Positions 15,996 to 24,850 are shown, numbered from the stretch's first letter. The stretch: DNA of 50,529 nucleotides from Firmicutes bacterium UBA5388 (GCA_002409975.1 DHOO01000092.1:8226-58754), one strand, 5' to 3'. Made by a program: numbers and translations. The notes: generated by a model not told the origin, from the sequence alone.

Positions 15996-16644
15996 AGAAC
16001 GGCCTCGTGAACGTTTAGAGAAAGTTGGAGCAGAAAACCTTTCAAATGCTGAATTGATGGCTATTATTCTTCGCACCGGTACTTTTGATCTCTCCGTGTT
16101 AGGGATGGCCAAGTTATTACTGGCGGAATTTCAAACTTTACAGCGGTTATCGACAGCTAGTATCGGCGAGTTGTCGACGGTAAAAGGGATGGGAAAAAGT
16201 AAAGCCATTCAATTACTGGCAGCTTTTGAATTAGGGAAGAGGTTACAGACTTCCGAGTTCACTCAGGATGATTCTTTCTCTTCCCCGCAAGAGGTAGCAA
16301 GATTTCTGATGCCACGGTTAAGGTTTTTGGATCAGGAGAATTTTATTACTATTCATCTTAATACCAAAAATCGGTTTATAACTTCTGAAACGATTACGAT
16401 TGGCACCTTAGATGCTTCTTTGGTTCATCCACGGGAAGTCTTTAAGGCAGCGATTAGGCAAAGTAGCGCTTCTCTAATCTTAGCTCATAATCACCCAAGT
16501 GGAGATCCCCGTCCCAGTAAAGAGGATTTAAACCTGACCCGTAGGTTAAAAGAAGCTGGCGATTTACTTGGTATTCCCATTCTTGATCATTTAATTATCG
16601 GTAACAATAAGTATTACAGTATGAAAGAAGAAGGAACGCTCTAA
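15961..16644 (+). CDS. radC: RadC family protein (JAB/MPN domain)
   Basis: This 227-aa protein has an N-terminal UPF0758 helix-hairpin-helix region (LSNAELMAIILRTGT, VKGMGKSKAIQLLAAFELGKR). A JAB/MPN-type metal-binding domain follows, with AHNHPSGDPRPSKEDLNLT and an ILDHLIIG ending. The metal ligands (HNH, D) are intact. The family function is unsettled; a direct DNA-repair role is doubtful. The start is TTG 15961, with GGAGGTGA 8-9 bases ahead, so translation is coupled to maf. Confidence 0.93.
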   Translation: MPGPSIKNLPSEERPRERLEKVGAENLSNAELMAIILRTGTFDLSVLGMAKLLLAEFQTLQRLSTASIGELSTVKGMGKSKAIQLLAAFELGKRLQTSEFTQDDSFSSPQEVARFLMPRLRFLDQENFITIHLNTKNRFITSETITIGTLDASLVHPREVFKAAIRQSSASLILAHNHPSGDPRPSKEDLNLTRRLKEAGDLLGIPILDHLIIGNNKYYSMKEEGTL

Positions 16645-16650
16645 ATCCCA

Positions 16651-16690
16651 AGGAATTGTATAATTATTTAAAGTAATTATGCAGTTTCTT
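16651..16690. repeat. Hairpin made of two inverted AATTATGCA-type repeat arms
   Basis: AGGAATTGTATAATTA (16651-16666) pairs with TAATTATGCAGTTTCT (16674-16689). At 13 of 16 positions the two arms are exact complements, and the three exceptions are transitions. The loop is TTTAAAG. The arm sequence recurs at 29096-29146, 33161-33183, 36099-36121, 43017-43040 and, weakly, 46077-46096. It lies in the radC-mreB gap. Confidence 0.65.
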
Positions 16691-16759
16691 CAATTAAGGA
16701 ATATTAATTACCGATCCCAAAAACTTAAATATTTACTAAGAACCGGAGGGAAAATATAC

Positions 16760-17791
16760 ATGCTCAATTTTTTACTAGGACGTTTTTCACGAGACATGGG
16801 AATAGATCTAGGAACAGCCAATACTCTTGTTTATATCAAAAGTCAAGGTGTAGCCCTACAAGAACCGACGGTAGTTGCTTTTGATCGGGATTCCGGGAGT
16901 ATTATTGCCGTTGGGAGCGAAGCCAAACAGATGGTAGGGCGGACTCCCGGTAATATTATTGCGGTTCGACCGATGAAGGATGGGGTAATCGCTGATTTTG
17001 AAGTTACAGAGAGGATGCTTCAATATTATATCAAAAAGGCGGGTCGGCGTAGGACTTTTTTTGCTCCACGGGTGGTTGTGGGAGTACCCTCTGGAGTAAC
17101 TGAGGTTGAAAAACGGGCGGTTATGGATGCAGCAAGAGAAGCTGGAGCCAGGGAAGTTTTTTTAATTGAAGAACCGATGGCGGCAGCGATTGGCGCCGGT
17201 TTACCGATCCAGGAACCTACCGGAAATTTGATCGTTGATATTGGTGGTGGCACTACAGAAGTAGCGGTGATCTCTTTAGGGGGAGTTGTTACTAGTCGGT
17301 CCATAAGGGTGGCTGGGGATGAGATGAATGAAGCTATTTCTCAGTATATTAAGAGAAATTATAATCTCATGATTGGCGAACAAACTTCTGAAGAGATTAA
17401 AAGGGAGATTGGTTCTGCTTATCCACAAGAGAATGAAGAGTTTATAGAGGTGCGAGGGCGGGATTTGGTCACCGGGTTACCAAAAGTGATCTCGCTTTCT
17501 TCTCGAGAAGTGATGGAAGCATTAGCTGAACCTGTGACGGCAATTATTGAAGCTGTAAAAATGACTTTAGAAAAAACTCCTCCTGAATTAGCTGCTGATA
17601 TTTTAGATCGGGGAATAGTGATGTCTGGAGGAGGAGCTTTGCTTAGAGGGCTTGACCGGCTATTATCGGAAGAGACCGACATGCCCGTGCAAGTGGCGGA
17701 GGATCCATTGTCCTGTTGTGCAAGAGGCACAGGCTTGGCATTAGATGCTTTAGATGATTTGAGTAAAGTTTTAATCTCTAATCGACGCTAA
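16760..17791 (+). CDS. mreB: Rod shape-determining protein MreB
   Basis: This actin homologue (343 aa) polymerises under the membrane and guides the elongation peptidoglycan machinery. Phosphate-1 is MGIDLGTANTLVY, phosphate-2 VDIGGGTTEVAVI, and the adenosine motif MSGGGALLRGLD. ATG 16760 is chosen because GGAGGG (16745-16750) lies 9 bases ahead and MreB proteins start at this point. The frame is open to 16679, but that stretch covers the repeat hairpin. It heads the mreBCD-mrdA group. Confidence 0.98.
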   Translation: MLNFLLGRFSRDMGIDLGTANTLVYIKSQGVALQEPTVVAFDRDSGSIIAVGSEAKQMVGRTPGNIIAVRPMKDGVIADFEVTERMLQYYIKKAGRRRTFFAPRVVVGVPSGVTEVEKRAVMDAAREAGAREVFLIEEPMAAAIGAGLPIQEPTGNLIVDIGGGTTEVAVISLGGVVTSRSIRVAGDEMNEAISQYIKRNYNLMIGEQTSEEIKREIGSAYPQENEEFIEVRGRDLVTGLPKVISLSSREVMEALAEPVTAIIEAVKMTLEKTPPELAADILDRGIVMSGGGALLRGLDRLLSEETDMPVQVAEDPLSCCARGTGLALDALDDLSKVLISNRR

Positions 17792-17822
17792 GCTAAGAAG
17801 GCTTTGAAAAGGGGCGGGTATT

Positions 17823-18650
17823 GTGCTACAACCTTTAGCCCAAAAAAGGGTTTTGTTAGTAACTTTAGCAATATGTTTTCTGATTATTACCGGATTAATG
17901 TTTTACTCTTCCCAGGAACGGGAGAAGGAAATCTGGGCGGAAAAAGTTTTTAATATTGCTTTATATCCCTTTCAAAAAGCGCTTTATTATATTACTGCTT
18001 TTACCACTGACACCTGGGAGACTTTAAATCAACTGGCGGCTTTGAAGCGGGAAAATTATCAGTTTCGTCAGCAATTATCAGAGCTTACTACTAAACTTTC
18101 TCAGCTAGAACAGTTGAAAGCAGAGAATGAACGGCTTAGGGATATTTTGCAATTTAGAGCTAGTTCCAGTCTGGAATTGATTCCTACGGAAGTTGTGGCC
18201 AGAAATCCTAGTAATAAAAGCGCTACTATTGTTATTGGTAAAGGAAAAAACCATGGGTTTACACGGAATATGCCTGTCATTACTGAGCAGGGGATCGCCG
18301 GCCGACTCCTTAATGTGGAGCCATTTTCGTCCGAAGTTATTCTCCTTACCGATCCCCGTGGTGGCAATAGTATGAGTGGTGTGATTGAGCGCACTAGAGA
18401 GCTGGTCTATATTTATGGCGGAGGACGTAAAGGTTTGTGTCTTGTTAAATCATCCGATCTAAGTGTAAAGTTACAGACTGGAGACCGGATCTTAACAGCC
18501 GAGTCTAGTCTGTATTTTCCCAAAAACATTTTAATCGGTTACATTGTAGAAGTACAAGAGTCAGAAGATGGTTACGAACAACAAGCCTATTTAAAACCCG
18601 CGGCCAATTTCAGTCGTATGGAGTATGTATATGTTGTTAAGGAGAAGTGA
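17823..18650 (+). CDS. mreC: Rod shape-determining protein MreC
   Basis: This 275-aa bitopic protein has a membrane segment at about residues 9-28. A coiled coil follows (about 65-105, LAALKRENYQFRQQLSELTT), then the beta-rich extracytoplasmic domain (VVARNPSNKSATIVIGKGKN). MreC scaffolds PBP2 and RodA in the elongasome. The predicted start is GTG 17823 behind AAAAGGGGCGGG. It lies between mreB and mreD as expected. Confidence 0.95.
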   Translation: MLQPLAQKRVLLVTLAICFLIITGLMFYSSQEREKEIWAEKVFNIALYPFQKALYYITAFTTDTWETLNQLAALKRENYQFRQQLSELTTKLSQLEQLKAENERLRDILQFRASSSLELIPTEVVARNPSNKSATIVIGKGKNHGFTRNMPVITEQGIAGRLLNVEPFSSEVILLTDPRGGNSMSGVIERTRELVYIYGGGRKGLCLVKSSDLSVKLQTGDRILTAESSLYFPKNILIGYIVEVQESEDGYEQQAYLKPAANFSRMEYVYVVKEK

Positions 18651-18669
18651 CTAGAGGAGGGAAGATGGC

Positions 18670-19173
18670 TTGTGGGCGTGGAAAATCTTTGGTTTAATCT
18701 TGCTTCCGATTGCTTTACAGACTTCAGTTTTCCATCATTTTAACTTTTTAGGGGTGGTTCCGAATTTAGTTTTAGTGATTACGATCTGCTACGGCTTGTT
18801 ACAAGGAACCTCTGAAGGGTTGAGCCTTGGTTTAATCGGGGGTTTATGCTTAGATTTAGCTAGTGGAGGCATTTTGGGGATCAACATAATGATTTTAGGT
18901 CTATTAGGGTTAGGCGCTGGTTATTTGGCAAAGATGGTTTTTAAGGGGAACCTTTTTGTGCCGATCATTTCTATTTTTGCGGGCACGATTATCTCAGAGT
19001 TTCTTTCTTATAGCGTCTTGCGGGCTTTTGGTTGGCGGATTGAGTTTTTCTCTCTGCTTTTCTCCTCCATGTTTCCTCTCTGCTTTTATCATCTTTTGCT
19101 GACCGGACCTGTTTATATTGGGCTCTTGAAAGTCCTTAGCTATTATCGGCAACGGGTAAAGGTTGGTGCATAA
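18670..19173 (+). CDS. mreD: Rod shape-determining protein MreD
   Basis: This 167-aa polytopic membrane protein has about five hydrophobic segments. GVVPNLVLVITICYGLLQG and EGLSLGLIGGLCLDLASGGILG match the MreD family. The start is TTG 18670 behind GGAGGG. Its 3' end overlaps the mrdA start by 11 bases. MreD belongs to the MreBCD-PBP2-RodA elongation complex. Confidence 0.93.
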   Translation: MWAWKIFGLILLPIALQTSVFHHFNFLGVVPNLVLVITICYGLLQGTSEGLSLGLIGGLCLDLASGGILGINIMILGLLGLGAGYLAKMVFKGNLFVPIISIFAGTIISEFLSYSVLRAFGWRIEFFSLLFSSMFPLCFYHLLLTGPVYIGLLKVLSYYRQRVKVGA

Positions 19174-21073
19174 ATTGAATAACCGTACAATTAAAGGATT
19201 AGAAAGAAGAATAAAGGTTGTAACCGTGTTGGTATTTATCATATTTACCCTGATCCTTTCACGTCTTTGGTATCTTCAGATTATCAAAGGGGAAGAGATT
19301 TTCGAGCAATCAAGTAAGAATAGAACTAGACCGATCCTGATCACTGCCCCGCGGGGTAATTTTTATGATCGGGAGAATAACTTACTGGTCACCAGCAGAA
19401 TATCACATGTCGTTTCTGTTGTACAGGAAGATATAAAAGATAATCCTTATGTTGTTGCTTTTTTAAGTCGGGTTTTAGATCTTTCACAAGAAGAATTATT
19501 CCGCCGGATGGAAGATAGCTCCAAGTATCAGAAAGACCAGTATGTGCCTTTAAAAAAGGATGTAGATGCCGCCACTATTGGGCAAATCCTTGAAGCCAAA
19601 CTTGATTTACCAGGGGTGGTGGTGGATGATTATCCAGTCCGTTTTTATCCAAAAGGAGAATGGGCCGCCCATCTCTTTGGTTATCTTGGTGAAATTGATG
19701 AAAAAGAGTTAGCAAAGATGAGAGGTTTGGGTTATCGTCTGGGTAATGAAATCGGGAAGATGGGCTTAGAAAAAACCTATGATTCTTATCTTAAAGGGGA
19801 AGAGGCGGTTAGGATCTGGGAGGTAGACCGGGTTGGTCAACCGATCAGAGTATTAGAGCAAAAAAAATATCTTCCTGGTAACAATCTTCATCTGACTATT
19901 GATGCTCGACTGCAGGATGCGGCGGAGAAAGCGATTAGAGACCATTTAGCGTGGGCCCAGTCTCAGACTAATCCTAATATTAACAAGGCTAAGGCCGGAT
20001 CGGTTGTGATTATGGATCCCAGAAATGGGGATGTGTTAGCGATGGTGAGCTATCCGGAGTTTGATCCTAATCTTTTTGTCGGGAATATCTCCAGTAAAGC
20101 TTTTAATGAATTAAAAAGCAACCCGCTTAACCCTTTTTCTAACCGCGTAACCAGAGGACAGTTTATGCCAGGCTCTATTTTTAAACCAATTACCGTGATT
20201 GCGGCTTTAGAAGAAGGATTAGTAACGACTAATAAGCATTTTTATTGTACTGGGGTGGTGCGCGTAGGCAATAGTCAATTAAGATGTAATCCCCCCCATG
20301 AAAAGCAGAATATCATTGAAGGACTTAAAAATTCTTGTAATACCGTGATGGCTGAATTAGCCTTTAGTGTAGGACCGGAGAAGCTGGCGAGTTATGCCAA
20401 GCTTTTAGGGTTGGGGATCAAGACTGGTCTCAATTTAGAACCGGAAGAACTTCAAGGGTTGGTTGGAGATCCCGACTGGAAAAGGACAATGCGACACGAA
20501 GTTTGGTATCCGATGGAAACAGCGCTAATCGCGATCGGTCAGAGTTTTGTTAATGTTACTCCTATTCAGTTAGCCCAGGTCTATTCGGTTATTGCTAATG
20601 GAGGTAATGTTTACCAACCCCAGTTGGTAAAAAAAATTACTACGGCCTCAGGGGAGACAATCAAGGAATTTTCACCAAAAGTGCTAAGAAAAATTAAATT
20701 AAAGCAGGAAACCTTAGAGGTAATAAGGGAAGGTTTAGGCAAGGTTGTCTCTGAAGGAACTGCCAGATACTCTTTTCAAGGGTTTCCTTTAAAACAAATC
20801 CCAGTGGCTGGGAAAACAGGGACGGCTGAGAATAAAGGGAAAAACGACTATGCTTTTTTTGCCAGTTATGCGCCGGCAGATCAGCCAGAGTTAGTGGTGG
20901 TGGTCGTAGTTGAAGAAGGTGGTTTTGGATCTCAAGCTGCTGCTCCTATTGCTCGAAAAATTTATGAAGAATATTTTGAAGTTAAACCGCAATCATCTGT
21001 TACGGTAAAAAGCATTTCTCCAACGATGGCAGAAAAAACAGGAGATAGCAAGCAAGAGCAGTTTGCCGAATAA
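19163..21073 (+). CDS. mrdA: Penicillin-binding protein 2 (elongation transpeptidase MrdA)
   Basis: This 636-aa monofunctional class B PBP cross-links peptidoglycan during elongation. It has an N-terminal membrane anchor at about 17-36, then the dimerisation domain with RGNFYDRENNLLVTSR. The transpeptidase motifs are SIFK (S338-K341), SCN (391-393) and KTGTAE (from K551). A C-terminal tail of about 40 residues is poorly conserved in character. The likely start is TTG 19163, or the following GTG 19166, with AAAGG ahead. RodA, its glycosyltransferase partner, is encoded at 23080-24222. Confidence 0.96.
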   Translation: MVHKLNNRTIKGLERRIKVVTVLVFIIFTLILSRLWYLQIIKGEEIFEQSSKNRTRPILITAPRGNFYDRENNLLVTSRISHVVSVVQEDIKDNPYVVAFLSRVLDLSQEELFRRMEDSSKYQKDQYVPLKKDVDAATIGQILEAKLDLPGVVVDDYPVRFYPKGEWAAHLFGYLGEIDEKELAKMRGLGYRLGNEIGKMGLEKTYDSYLKGEEAVRIWEVDRVGQPIRVLEQKKYLPGNNLHLTIDARLQDAAEKAIRDHLAWAQSQTNPNINKAKAGSVVIMDPRNGDVLAMVSYPEFDPNLFVGNISSKAFNELKSNPLNPFSNRVTRGQFMPGSIFKPITVIAALEEGLVTTNKHFYCTGVVRVGNSQLRCNPPHEKQNIIEGLKNSCNTVMAELAFSVGPEKLASYAKLLGLGIKTGLNLEPEELQGLVGDPDWKRTMRHEVWYPMETALIAIGQSFVNVTPIQLAQVYSVIANGGNVYQPQLVKKITTASGETIKEFSPKVLRKIKLKQETLEVIREGLGKVVSEGTARYSFQGFPLKQIPVAGKTGTAENKGKNDYAFFASYAPADQPELVVVVVVEEGGFGSQAAAPIARKIYEEYFEVKPQSSVTVKSISPTMAEKTGDSKQEQFAE

Positions 21074-21148
21074 GTCCGGGGTTGACAGGAGGAATTTTGA
21101 TCAGGGTGTGGAAATTAAAGATAAAATCGCCTAAGGTGGGAGTATTAT

Positions 21149-21793
21149 ATGTTATTATCCGCTACTAAGTCTCTCTTATCTGACCAGTTAGTTTTTAAGG
21201 GACTAAAACAAGGATTAACCCTTTTCATTCCTGAAGAAAAATCATTTGCTCACTGGTTAGAAATTCTCGATCTACAATTAAAGCAAGCAAAAAATTTTTT
21301 TCAAGGTGGCGCCATTTTAGTAGAGATAGGAGAAAGAAAGCTATCCCCCAGTGAACATGGGGATTTAAAAAGATTATTAGCTAAATATAGGATGACGATT
21401 AAGTCTTTTAATCCTTTAGAAAAAAAACGTTTCAACCCCTGGCCGAGAGAAATACAAAAGAAAGAAAAGCAAGCGGAAGTTTTATTCTTCAAAGGAACAG
21501 TCCGCAGCGGGCAACGTCTAGAGAATGATGGTCATATTGTGATTAAAGGTGATGTAAACCCGGGGGGAGAAGTGGTAGCTTCAGGTGATATTATTATCCT
21601 AGGAGCGCTAAGAGGGATCGCTCATGCCGGAGCCAGGGGTAATTTACAAGCAGAGATTATTGCTTTGACGATTTCCCCAGTTCAACTCAGAATCGCTCAT
21701 ATATTTTCTAGAACTCCAGAGGGAAGAGAAGAAAGACAGGGCCCGGAAATAGCGCATATAAAAGGAGAAAAGATTGTGGTTCAGAGATTATAG
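21149..21793 (+). CDS. minC: Septum site-determining protein MinC
   Basis: This 214-aa FtsZ-assembly inhibitor has an N-terminal domain (about 1-100) and a C-terminal right-handed beta-helix. Helix motifs include GTVRSGQRLENDGHIVIKGD, VNPGGEVVASGDIIILGALR and GIAHAGARGN. The acidic/basic linker around residues 90-108 is lysine-rich. GGTGGGAG lies upstream of ATG 21149. MinC is activated by MinD (next gene) at the membrane. Confidence 0.95.
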   Translation: MLLSATKSLLSDQLVFKGLKQGLTLFIPEEKSFAHWLEILDLQLKQAKNFFQGGAILVEIGERKLSPSEHGDLKRLLAKYRMTIKSFNPLEKKRFNPWPREIQKKEKQAEVLFFKGTVRSGQRLENDGHIVIKGDVNPGGEVVASGDIIILGALRGIAHAGARGNLQAEIIALTISPVQLRIAHIFSRTPEGREERQGPEIAHIKGEKIVVQRL

Positions 21794-21812
21794 GGGTTAA
21801 AGGAGGATATAA

Positions 21813-22622
21813 ATGGCTGGACGGGTAATTGTCGTTACTTCAGGTAAAGGAGGAGTGGGTAAGACCACTACCGTTGCTAATATTGGTACTGGTTTGGCTC
21901 TTCAGCAGAAGAAAGTGGTGATGATCGACACAGATATTGGTTTGCGAAATTTAGACGTGGTGATGGGTATGGAGAGTGGTATTATCTACGATGTGGTGGA
22001 TTTGGCGGAGGGAGAATGCCGTTCAACACGGCAATCCTTAGTTAGAAATAGAAGATTTAAGAATCTTTTTCTTCTGCCCGCGTCTCAGACTAGAAACAAG
22101 GATGCGATCACCCCTGAACAGATGAGAGAGATTGTAGATGAATTAAAAGAAGAGTTTGATTATGTCTTAATCGATTGCCCGGCTGGAATCGAGCGGGGTT
22201 TTGACAATGCGGTCGCGGCCGCGTCAGAGGCAATTGTGGTCACTATTCCGGAAGTACCGGCAGTACGCGATGCGGATCGGATTATCGGGTTATGGCTTAA
22301 TGCTAAAGAAAAGGATAAAGAGAAGAAAGAGCCGGTGCTGGTCTTAAATCGTTTACGTCCCGATATGGTTAGGAAAGAAGAAATGTTAGGTGTGGATGAT
22401 ATTAATCATACCTTAGCTATCAAATTATTAGGGATTATTCCTGAAGATGAAGAAATTATTATTGCTACCAATAAAGGGGAACCAGTAATTTTAAATCAGC
22501 ATTCTAGGGCAGGTGAAGCCTTTAAAAATATTGTTAGACGTCTGGAAGGAGAGACTGTTCCCTTCATGTCCTTTGATACCGGAATAATCGGTAGATTTTG
22601 GAATATGTTGCACGGGAAATGA
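21813..22622 (+). CDS. minD: Septum site-determining ATPase MinD
   Basis: This 269-aa deviant-Walker ATPase carries SGKGGVGKTTTVANIG near residue 11, MIDTDIGLRNLDVVMG and VLIDCPAGIERGFDNA. The C-terminus contains the amphipathic membrane-targeting segment (GIIGRFWNMLHGK). AAAGGAGG precedes ATG 21813. It recruits MinC to the membrane and oscillates when stimulated by MinE. Confidence 0.97.
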   Translation: MAGRVIVVTSGKGGVGKTTTVANIGTGLALQQKKVVMIDTDIGLRNLDVVMGMESGIIYDVVDLAEGECRSTRQSLVRNRRFKNLFLLPASQTRNKDAITPEQMREIVDELKEEFDYVLIDCPAGIERGFDNAVAAASEAIVVTIPEVPAVRDADRIIGLWLNAKEKDKEKKEPVLVLNRLRPDMVRKEEMLGVDDINHTLAIKLLGIIPEDEEIIIATNKGEPVILNQHSRAGEAFKNIVRRLEGETVPFMSFDTGIIGRFWNMLHGK

Positions 22623-22644
22623 AGTCTAAGGGGAAAGAATTGTA

Positions 22645-22739
22645 GGAAGTCGCTCATGCTGGCTGCCGAGTCGCTCATGCCGACTTCCGCATGTACACGG
22701 CTAGTGTATTAATCAAAGTCGGGTGAATCAACTAGAGCT
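22645..22739 (-). repeat. GGTAGCCAGCATGA-type composite repeat, copy inside the min operon
   Basis: Read on the minus strand, this copy contains the left module (TGATTCACCCGACTTTGATT) and the right module (CAGCCAGCATGAGCGACTTC) in the same order as at 35985-36057. The right part has a second CATGAGCGACT unit. GGAAGTCG (from 22644) and CGACTTCC (22681-22688) form an 8-bp inverted repeat. It separates minD from minE by 153 bases. Confidence 0.65.
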
Positions 22740-22775
22740 ATTTTCTAAGTAGAGGAGTGAAAGGGGCTGGAATTA

Positions 22776-23027
22776 ATGAAATTATTTCGTGAAGACCCCC
22801 CTAGTAAAAGCCAAGCAGTAGAAAGGTTACGTCTTATTCTGGTTCATGATCGAGCTCAGGTTTCCACTGGATTAATTGAGCTTTTACGGGTGGAGATCAT
22901 CAATGCGATCTCAAAATATGTGGAGATTGATGAAGAACAGATGGATATTCAATTGACTGCTTCTAAAACAAAAGCTGAGCTGGTGGCTAATATTCCTGTG
23001 GTTAAGGTGCGTCGCGCATTGGATTAG
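22776..23027 (+). CDS. minE: Cell division topological specificity factor MinE
   Basis: This 83-aa protein has an N-terminal anti-MinCD region (SQAVERLRLILVHDRAQVS) and a C-terminal dimerisation/topological domain ending ELVANIPVVKVRRALD. It stimulates MinD ATPase and positions the division site. The start at 22776 lies behind GAGTGAAAGGGG. Presence of MinE rather than DivIVA-based positioning is common in Clostridia and diderm Firmicutes. Confidence 0.95.
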   Translation: MKLFREDPPSKSQAVERLRLILVHDRAQVSTGLIELLRVEIINAISKYVEIDEEQMDIQLTASKTKAELVANIPVVKVRRALD

Positions 23028-23079
23028 CAAACCTTCTTACCAGCAAATGGAGAATATCTTCAGGAAAAGGTGACTTACG

Positions 23080-24222
23080 GTGTGGGAAAGAAAGTATTTC
23101 AAAAATATTGATTATTATTTATTAGGCTCCGTGCTTTTGCTGGTGCTCATCGGTTTAGTGATGATTTATAGCGCTACCAGAAATAATCAAGCGTTAACGG
23201 GTGGAGAACCGTTTATGCTAGTAAAGAAGCAGTTGGTTGCGGTTATTATTGGTGTGCTTGGAATGATCTTGATTATGTTTAGTGATTACCGGCTACCGGA
23301 TCTTATGTACCAGATCATTTACGGGTTTAATCTTTTTTTGTTACTGATTGTGCTTTCACCGTTGGGGCTTGAGATTAAAGGCGCTAAATCCTGGTTGAAT
23401 GTGGGCGGACCTTTTTCCTTGCAGCCTTCCGAATTTGCTAAACTGATGATGATTCTTACTTTAGCCAAGCACTTGGCAGGGAAAGAAGAAATAGATTCCT
23501 TCTGGGATTTATGGTCTCCTTTTTTTCATATTATGCCACCTTTAATTCTTATTTTAATACAACCTGATTTGGGAACAACCTTGGTTTTTTTCTTCTTTTT
23601 CTTCATCATGCTATACATCGCTGGGTACAATGGTCGGTTCTTACTTGGTCTAATCTTGACAGGAGTGATTATCCTTACTCTCATTTTTCTTAGTCATTAT
23701 TATTTTGGTACGCCTCTTCCCTTTAAAGAGTATCAGATTCGAAGAATGACAATTTTTCTAAACCCGGAGAGTGACCCTACCGGTAGTGGCTGGAATGTTC
23801 GCCAGGCGATTATTACAGTGGGGTCGGGGCGCTTTTCCGGAAAAGGTTTATTCCAAGGCACTCAGGGACGGTTGGGGTTTCTTCCTGAGAATCATACAGA
23901 TTTTATTTTTGCTATTCTTTGTGAAGAATGGGGTTTTTTGGGGGGGTTTGTTCTTCTTAGCTTGTATTTTACCATGATCTGGAGATGCCTTGTTATTACT
24001 CAGCACTCTAAAGATAAATATGGGACATTAGTGGCTGCTGGTATTATGGCCATGTTTATCTTTCATATTTTAGAGAATATTGGGATGAATCTGGGGATTA
24101 TGCCGATCACCGGGATTCCTCTCCCCTTTGTCAGTTACGGTGGGAGTTCCATCATTACAAATCTATTAGCCGTTGGTTTTTTAGAGAATATTTGGATTCG
24201 TAGGCAAAAACTAATTTTTTAG
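23080..24222 (+). CDS. rodA: SEDS peptidoglycan glycosyltransferase RodA
   Basis: This 380-aa polytopic (about 10 TM) FtsW/RodA/SpoVE family member has the motifs SWLNVGGPFSLQPSEFAKL, IQPDLGTT, and near the C-terminus NIGMNLGIMPITGIPLPFVS with YGGSS. RodA polymerises lipid II with PBP2 (mrdA, same cluster). The start is GTG 23080 behind AGGAAAAGGTGA. Its location at the end of mre-min suggests RodA rather than the FtsW or SpoVE paralogue. Confidence 0.95.
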   Translation: MWERKYFKNIDYYLLGSVLLLVLIGLVMIYSATRNNQALTGGEPFMLVKKQLVAVIIGVLGMILIMFSDYRLPDLMYQIIYGFNLFLLLIVLSPLGLEIKGAKSWLNVGGPFSLQPSEFAKLMMILTLAKHLAGKEEIDSFWDLWSPFFHIMPPLILILIQPDLGTTLVFFFFFFIMLYIAGYNGRFLLGLILTGVIILTLIFLSHYYFGTPLPFKEYQIRRMTIFLNPESDPTGSGWNVRQAIITVGSGRFSGKGLFQGTQGRLGFLPENHTDFIFAILCEEWGFLGGFVLLSLYFTMIWRCLVITQHSKDKYGTLVAAGIMAMFIFHILENIGMNLGIMPITGIPLPFVSYGGSSIITNLLAVGFLENIWIRRQKLIF

Positions 24223-24323
24223 AAGAAAGGCGCGTTGCCCACTTTAGCAGCCTCAATTAAAAGCTCTGCTCTCCCCATAATCCAGCTAGCCACAATACCA
24301 TAGTATAAGCCTGATAAATTGCT

Positions 24324-24410
24324 GTGGTCGAAAATTTGGCTTCTTTTTATTTTATTGGTTTAGTAATTTTAGGAACGGCGGGACTTTATAATCTAGTTGG
24401 GAGGAACTGA
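24324..24410 (+). CDS. Possible 28-residue membrane peptide or gene remnant before the YaiI-family gene
   Basis: A GTG at 24324 opens a 29-codon frame that encodes one hydrophobic segment, SFYFIGLVILGTAGLYNLV, ending GRN. Its TGA shares one base with the ATG of the next gene (TGATG), so coupling is possible. The sequence resembles the first helix of NuoK/MnhC-type subunits, but the frame stops where that family would continue. No convincing ribosome-binding site precedes it. It may be a small peptide, a truncated remnant or chance. Confidence 0.3.
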   Translation: MVENLASFYFIGLVILGTAGLYNLVGRN

Positions 24411-24850
24411 TGAAAGTATTAATTGATGCAGATGCCTGTCCTCGGGGGGTATTGGCGATTATTAAACGGTTGCAAGCGGTCAAGGGGTATCAAATCTTGA
24501 CGGTCTCGTCTTTTAATCATTTTCATGCAGAGAAAAATCACTTAATTGTGGGTGATGAGGATCAAGCAGCAGATATTGCTTTACTCAATAAAGCGGAAAA
24601 AGGGGATATTGTGGTAACTCAGGATTGGGGTGTGGCAGCGGTGGCTTGTGGCAAAGGGGTGGCGGTTATTGACCCGAAGGGAAGAATTTTTAATGCAGAG
24701 AATATTGATTTTCTTCTGGAGGAAAGGCACATAAAAGCAGAATACCGGCGGAGGGGAGGACGGACACGCGGACCGAAGGCGAGAACAAAAGAAGATGACC
24801 AACGATTTCTACGAGCTTTTGAAAGGTTACTGCAAAAGATGGGGGTTTAA
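24410..24850 (+). CDS. YaiI/YqxD family protein (DUF188, UPF0178)
   Basis: This 146-aa protein begins MKVLIDADACPRGV, the family signature with its acidic/cysteine nuclease-like site. It continues with GDEDQAADIALLNKAEKGDIVVTQDWGVA, like a PIN-type nucleotide-processing fold, and a basic tail GGRTRGPKART. The biochemical role is unknown; family members are called YaiI in E. coli and YqxD in Bacillus. GGGAGG precedes ATG 24410. A second ORF overlaps its 3' end. Confidence 0.9.
   Translation: MKVLIDADACPRGVLAIIKRLQAVKGYQILTVSSFNHFHAEKNHLIVGDEDQAADIALLNKAEKGDIVVTQDWGVAAVACGKGVAVIDPKGRIFNAENIDFLLEERHIKAEYRRRGGRTRGPKARTKEDDQRFLRAFERLLQKMGV

Noticed and set aside
21097..21168. 23-codon TTG-initiated ORF overlapping the minC start
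   Set aside because: It has an AGGAGG, but spacing is short, the start is weak, and nothing in the sequence supports a function.
24220..24350. Minus-strand open frame ending in GRAELLIEAAKVGN after rodA
   Set aside because: It reads like protein in part, but there is no start with a ribosome-binding site except an internal ATG, and stops bound it closely. Probably chance.
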